Positions 60,723-64,000 of a stretch of 64,000 bases of DNA are shown in pieces (position 1 is the first letter of the stretch; every line of letters begins with the position of its first letter). This stretch comes from Nocardia acidivorans NBRC 108247 (GTDB lineage Bacteria > Actinomycetota > Actinomycetes > Mycobacteriales > Mycobacteriaceae): the NCBI RefSeq assembly GCF_001625085.1, contig NZ_BDAW01000041.1, positions 16,940 to 80,939 on the forward strand, given 5' to 3'. The notes under the pieces are model-generated. The model searched no databases, was not told the DNA's origin, and saw only the letters and a program-made list of their open reading frames with translations. A program made the translations under genes and the position numbers.

Positions 60723-63700
60723 CTATCGACTTCCGGACGGCAGCACCCCCATCCTGCTGTCCTGCGATACCCCCGACGCGCTGAAACGTGAGGCCGCCGG
60801 GCTCGCGGCGTATCTCGAGCAGCGACCACGGGTGACCCCGGATGCGGTGGCGGACATGCTGTTCCGCACCCGCACCCCGCGCAGGTACCGCGCGCTGATC
60901 GCCGCCACCGGCCGTGAGCGGCTGCTGGAGGCGCTGCACGCCGTCGCCGACGGGCAGCCGCATCCGACGGTCATCGCCGGTAATCGCGCGGCGACGGCGC
61001 GCCGCATCGCGTACGTCTTCCCCGGACAGGGCAGCCAGCGCCCCGGTATGGGCGTGCTCTACTACCGGTATTCGCCGGTATTCCGCGCCACGGTCGACCA
61101 ATGCGATGCGCTTTTCCAAGCGCAGCATGGGATTTCGCCGCTCACCTATCTGCTCGACGAGGCCGGTGCGGTCACCGAGAATGTCGAGATCGTGCAGCCC
61201 GCGCTGTTCATGCAGATGCTCGGCCTGGCCGCCATCTGGCGGGCGGCGGGGGTCGAACCGCACCTGACCGTCGGGCACTCCCAGGGTGAGATCGCCGCCG
61301 CCGTGGTCTCGGGCATCATCTCGCTCGCGGACGGAATTCGCGTGGTCACCCTGCGCGCCGAATTGGTGGGTTCGCTGGAGCGCGAGAACGATTGGAATGG
61401 TCAGTGGGCCATGGCCGTGGTCGGTATCGAGCGCGATGAATGCGAGGCGCTACTGGCTCGTAACTCCGGCTGGGCCGAGCTCGCGGTGGTGAACTCCGCG
61501 CATGTGCTGGCCGTCTCGGGGGAGCGGCCCGCCGTCGCCGCGCTGGTCGAAAACCTCACCGCCCAGGCCAAATTCGCCAAGGAGATCCGCGTCGAATACC
61601 CCGCGCACACCTCCTTCGTCAGCAAATTCCGCGAGCAGCTCGAAGGCACGCTGCACGACACCCTCGACTCGCCGCACTTCGCCCCCACCGAAATCGCTTG
61701 CGTCGGTGCGACTCTCGGCGCGGCCATCACCCCCGACCTATCACCCGCCGAATACTGGTACTGGAACCTGCGCAATCGCGTCCGCTTCGACCTCGCCGTC
61801 GCCGAGGCCGCCGCCCGCGACACCGATATCTTCCTGGAGATAGCCGACCACCCGGCCCTCATGGTCGCCATGCAGGACACCCTTTCCGGCTTCGGCGCGG
61901 ACCGCGATTTCCGCACCATCGGCACCTCCCGCCGCACCGCCACCGACCTCACCGAATTCACCGAGAACCTGGCCCAGGTAGCCGTCCTGGACACCACCTT
62001 CCCCTGGGATTCCCTGCGCGACACCACCACCGAAGTACAACGCCTCCCCCTCCTGGACTTCCCCAACACCCAAACCACCCCGAAACAACTCTGGGCCCCC
62101 TTCGACTACAACCTCGCCGCCCCCGCGAATACCCTCGCTGCCGAATCCCCTCGTCATCCCGCCGGATCCCCTGGGCATCTCGCCGGATCCCCTCGTCATC
62201 TCGGCGTCGAATCCGGGGAAGGAACCCGGACCGACCACCCGCTCACCGGACACCCGGTGGTCGCGCCCGGAACGGTTGTGCCGCAGCGCCTCGCCGAACG
62301 GTGGGTTCGTCTCGACCGCCGCAAATTGGTCCCACCGCGTGCGCTGACGATCATCGACCACACCGCTCGCCGGCCCGATCTCGCCGCCGCAATCGAACAG
62401 GCAGCGGCTAAACACGGTGCGACCATTGTCGAAGCACTCGGTACTGCGGGTACGGCGACCGGCGGCGGTGCCGAAGACCATGCCGGGAACGGTGGCGGCG
62501 CGGAGAACCGCCCATTGCCCGGTGGAAATGCCGGGGGCCGTGCCGCGACCGGCGGTGCCGAGGAACCTGCCATGGCCACCCGTGTTGACGAGGCGACCCG
62601 GTCTGCCGACAGCACCGCGGTGGCAGCGAGCCGCGGCACGGTGACCGCTGGGTTCAGCGCAGGAGCAGCTCACCGGACAACTGTTGGAACGAGTGATGCC
62701 GGGGCGAGCTCCGCTCCCGCTCAGCCGGGCTATGACACCGTGGTTGTGCTGGTGCCAACCTCCGCCGGCATCGATATCGCCACGGCGGTAGCGGAATCCG
62801 CTGCGTTCGTCGGTGATCGCGGGTGGCTTCCGGATCTCACCGGGGTGCGGGATGTCTGGTTGGTGACCTCGGGCGGGGAGCAGGTGCTCGACGGGGAGAC
62901 GCCGAATATCGCCCATGCCGCGGCGCAGGCCGGGTTCCGCTGTCTCGCCGCGGAGTATCCGGGGGTCGGGTTCCGGCATCTGGATATCGCTGCGGGGCAG
63001 ACGCTTCCGGACGCCGCCAAGGCTGTGCTCGGTGCGGTGCACACCGCCGGTGAGCCGGAGTTGGCCGCGCGCGGGGGTGCCTGGTACGCCAAGCGCCTCG
63101 TCCTGGACGAGAGGCCGGGGGACTGCCCGCTCACGCCTTCGGACCTGGATGAGGTCATGATCATCGGCGGCACGGGTGCGCTCGGGCTGGACTGCGCCGC
63201 CGAATTCGCGCGCGCCGGGGCGCGCCGCGTGACCCTGATCAGCCGCACCGGCGGCTCGGCGGAGACGAAAGAGCGTATTCGCGAACTGAATTCGCGCGGT
63301 GCCATCGTGGAGCTTCGTACCTGCGATGTCACCGATGACGAAGCCGTGCGCGCCCTCGGCGACGAGTTCGTCCGCACCCCGGTGAGCCTGCTGGTGCACG
63401 CCGCCGTCGACTACGCGGCCGCCGCCGCCGAGCCGAGCCCCGAAACCGTCCGTGCCGCAGCCGAATCCAAGGTGATCGCGCTCGACCGGATGATTCGCGA
63501 GCTCCCGCTCGCCCCCGATGCCCGGGTGGTGCTGTGCTCCTCGCTCTCGGCCACCATCGGCGGGCGCGGCCACGCGGTCTACGCCGCGGTCAATCGCATG
63601 CTCGATGCCGCCGCCACCGGCTACCGCCGCGACGGCATCGGCGTCACCTCCGTGCAATGGGGTCTGTGGCGCGCGGTCGGAGCCGACAATGCCGACGCCC

Positions 63701-64000
63701 TCGCCCGCATCAGCGGCGCCGGACTGCTCCCCATGGACCCGGCCGCCGCCATTGCCGCGGGCTTCGCCGCCTCCGGCAACAGCCTGGTCGTGGCCGCCGA
63801 ATGGTCTACGCTGCGCGAGATTTTCGCCCTGTTCGGCCAGGACCCGCTCTTCGCGGACCTGCCGGATCGGCCGATCACACCGCCGTCCGCGACTGCCGCG
63901 GTTATCGGAGCCGCCGCGATCTCGACCAGCGGGGGTACCGCGCCCGGCAACTCGACGGGAGCCTCGGGGACCACGGCCACGGCAGCCTCGAGGGCCGGGG
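60715..64000 (+). CDS. Polyketide synthase AT-KR(-ACP), MbtD-like, 3' truncated by window
   Basis: The frame is open from ATG 60715 to the window edge (1095 residues visible). The AT domain is at about 90-400, with FPGQGSQRPGMG and nucleophile G-H-S-Q-G-E (Ser189). The KR is at about 810-1020, with G-G-T-G-A-L-G near 818 and the catalytic Ser/Tyr/Asn set in SSLSATIGGRGHAVYAAVNR (Tyr956). An ACP is expected beyond the edge. Between them lies a long Gly/Ala-rich, probably disordered linker (about 560-670) and a 21-bp repeat. With the KS gene it forms one split PKS module adding and reducing a beta-keto unit. The extender choice was not assigned. Confidence 0.85.
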   Translation, partial: MPDYRLPDGSTPILLSCDTPDALKREAAGLAAYLEQRPRVTPDAVADMLFRTRTPRRYRALIAATGRERLLEALHAVADGQPHPTVIAGNRAATARRIAYVFPGQGSQRPGMGVLYYRYSPVFRATVDQCDALFQAQHGISPLTYLLDEAGAVTENVEIVQPALFMQMLGLAAIWRAAGVEPHLTVGHSQGEIAAAVVSGIISLADGIRVVTLRAELVGSLERENDWNGQWAMAVVGIERDECEALLARNSGWAELAVVNSAHVLAVSGERPAVAALVENLTAQAKFAKEIRVEYPAHTSFVSKFREQLEGTLHDTLDSPHFAPTEIACVGATLGAAITPDLSPAEYWYWNLRNRVRFDLAVAEAAARDTDIFLEIADHPALMVAMQDTLSGFGADRDFRTIGTSRRTATDLTEFTENLAQVAVLDTTFPWDSLRDTTTEVQRLPLLDFPNTQTTPKQLWAPFDYNLAAPANTLAAESPRHPAGSPGHLAGSPRHLGVESGEGTRTDHPLTGHPVVAPGTVVPQRLAERWVRLDRRKLVPPRALTIIDHTARRPDLAAAIEQAAAKHGATIVEALGTAGTATGGGAEDHAGNGGGAENRPLPGGNAGGRAATGGAEEPAMATRVDEATRSADSTAVAASRGTVTAGFSAGAAHRTTVGTSDAGASSAPAQPGYDTVVVLVPTSAGIDIATAVAESAAFVGDRGWLPDLTGVRDVWLVTSGGEQVLDGETPNIAHAAAQAGFRCLAAEYPGVGFRHLDIAAGQTLPDAAKAVLGAVHTAGEPELAARGGAWYAKRLVLDERPGDCPLTPSDLDEVMIIGGTGALGLDCAAEFARAGARRVTLISRTGGSAETKERIRELNSRGAIVELRTCDVTDDEAVRALGDEFVRTPVSLLVHAAVDYAAAAAEPSPETVRAAAESKVIALDRMIRELPLAPDARVVLCSSLSATIGGRGHAVYAAVNRMLDAAATGYRRDGIGVTSVQWGLWRAVGADNADALARISGAGLLPMDPAAAIAAGFAASGNSLVVAAEWSTLREIFALFGQDPLFADLPDRPITPPSATAAVIGAAAISTSGGTAPGNSTGASGTTATAASRAG
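62151..62213 (+). repeat. 21-bp in-frame repeats resembling one arm of the palindromic element
   Basis: The unit TCGTCATCCCGCCGGATCCCC at 62151 is followed by a variant copy at 62172 and a partial diverged copy at 62193, encoding SPRHPAG/SPGHLAG/SPRHLG. The unit shares GTCATCCCG and GGATCC with the arms of the dispersed element. Confidence 0.7.

Overview
The window is high-GC actinobacterial DNA, most likely Nocardia or a close relative. The evidence is an antigen-85-type mycolyl/acyl esterase, an MTB12-like secreted antigen homologue, a DrrABC-type exporter, IdeR-type iron boxes, a DUF5997/LysR pair, frequent GTG starts and translationally coupled genes, and a nocobactin/mycobactin-type siderophore locus. 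No rRNA, tRNA, transposase or CRISPR array was seen.

Layout. (1) 1-13344 is mixed chromosomal content: the 3' end of a nonribosomal peptide synthetase (NRPS), a secreted Ag85-like esterase, an NRAMP metal transporter, a crotonase divergent from a two-domain TetR regulator, an aldehyde-dehydrogenase homologue lacking the catalytic Cys, a DrrABC-like exporter operon, a reductase-like SDR protein lacking the expected Lys, a lycopene-cyclase homologue, a hotdog-fold protein and a small secreted protein. (2) 13345-19207 is the complete S10 ribosomal-protein operon (rpsJ to rpsQ) with a roughly 340-nt leader and a strong terminator. (3) 19236-30516 holds a PNPOx-fold protein, an unusual 1109-aa fusion of a flavoenzyme to a fumarase-superfamily lyase (candidate nitrosuccinate/nitrous-acid pathway), a 21-bp minisatellite, DUF5997 and LysR genes, an EXLDI-MMPL operon behind two identical operator-like palindromes, a secreted protein, a CPBP protease and a pseudouridine synthase. 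(4) 30624-64000 is an iron-regulated siderophore locus that runs off the right edge.

The siderophore locus has two IrtAB-like ABC half transporters, an MTB12-like secreted protein divergent from a lysine/ornithine N-hydroxylase (MbtG/NbtG-like), and a formyltransferase. A coupled operon follows: NRPS C-A-PCP, siderophore-binding lipoprotein, C-PCP, C-A-PCP-E. Behind two iron boxes comes a second operon: ArCP-Cy-A-PCP, C-A-PCP-E-C, type II thioesterase, ketosynthase, and AT-KR polyketide synthase (incomplete). The assembly line resembles that of hydroxyphenyl-oxazoline/formyl-hydroxamate lipopeptides (nocobactin, formobactin, amamistatin). However, it has four adenylation domains and several domains with degenerate active sites, so the product may differ from nocobactin.

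The most unusual DNA-level signal is a dispersed palindromic element of about 73-89 bp (arms GTCATCCCGGC...GCCGGGATGAC). It occurs between genes and also, in frame, inside three NRPS coding regions, where it is read in different frames and so inserts unrelated peptides into loops and linkers. All assignments come from reading the sequence and family knowledge; no database search was possible.
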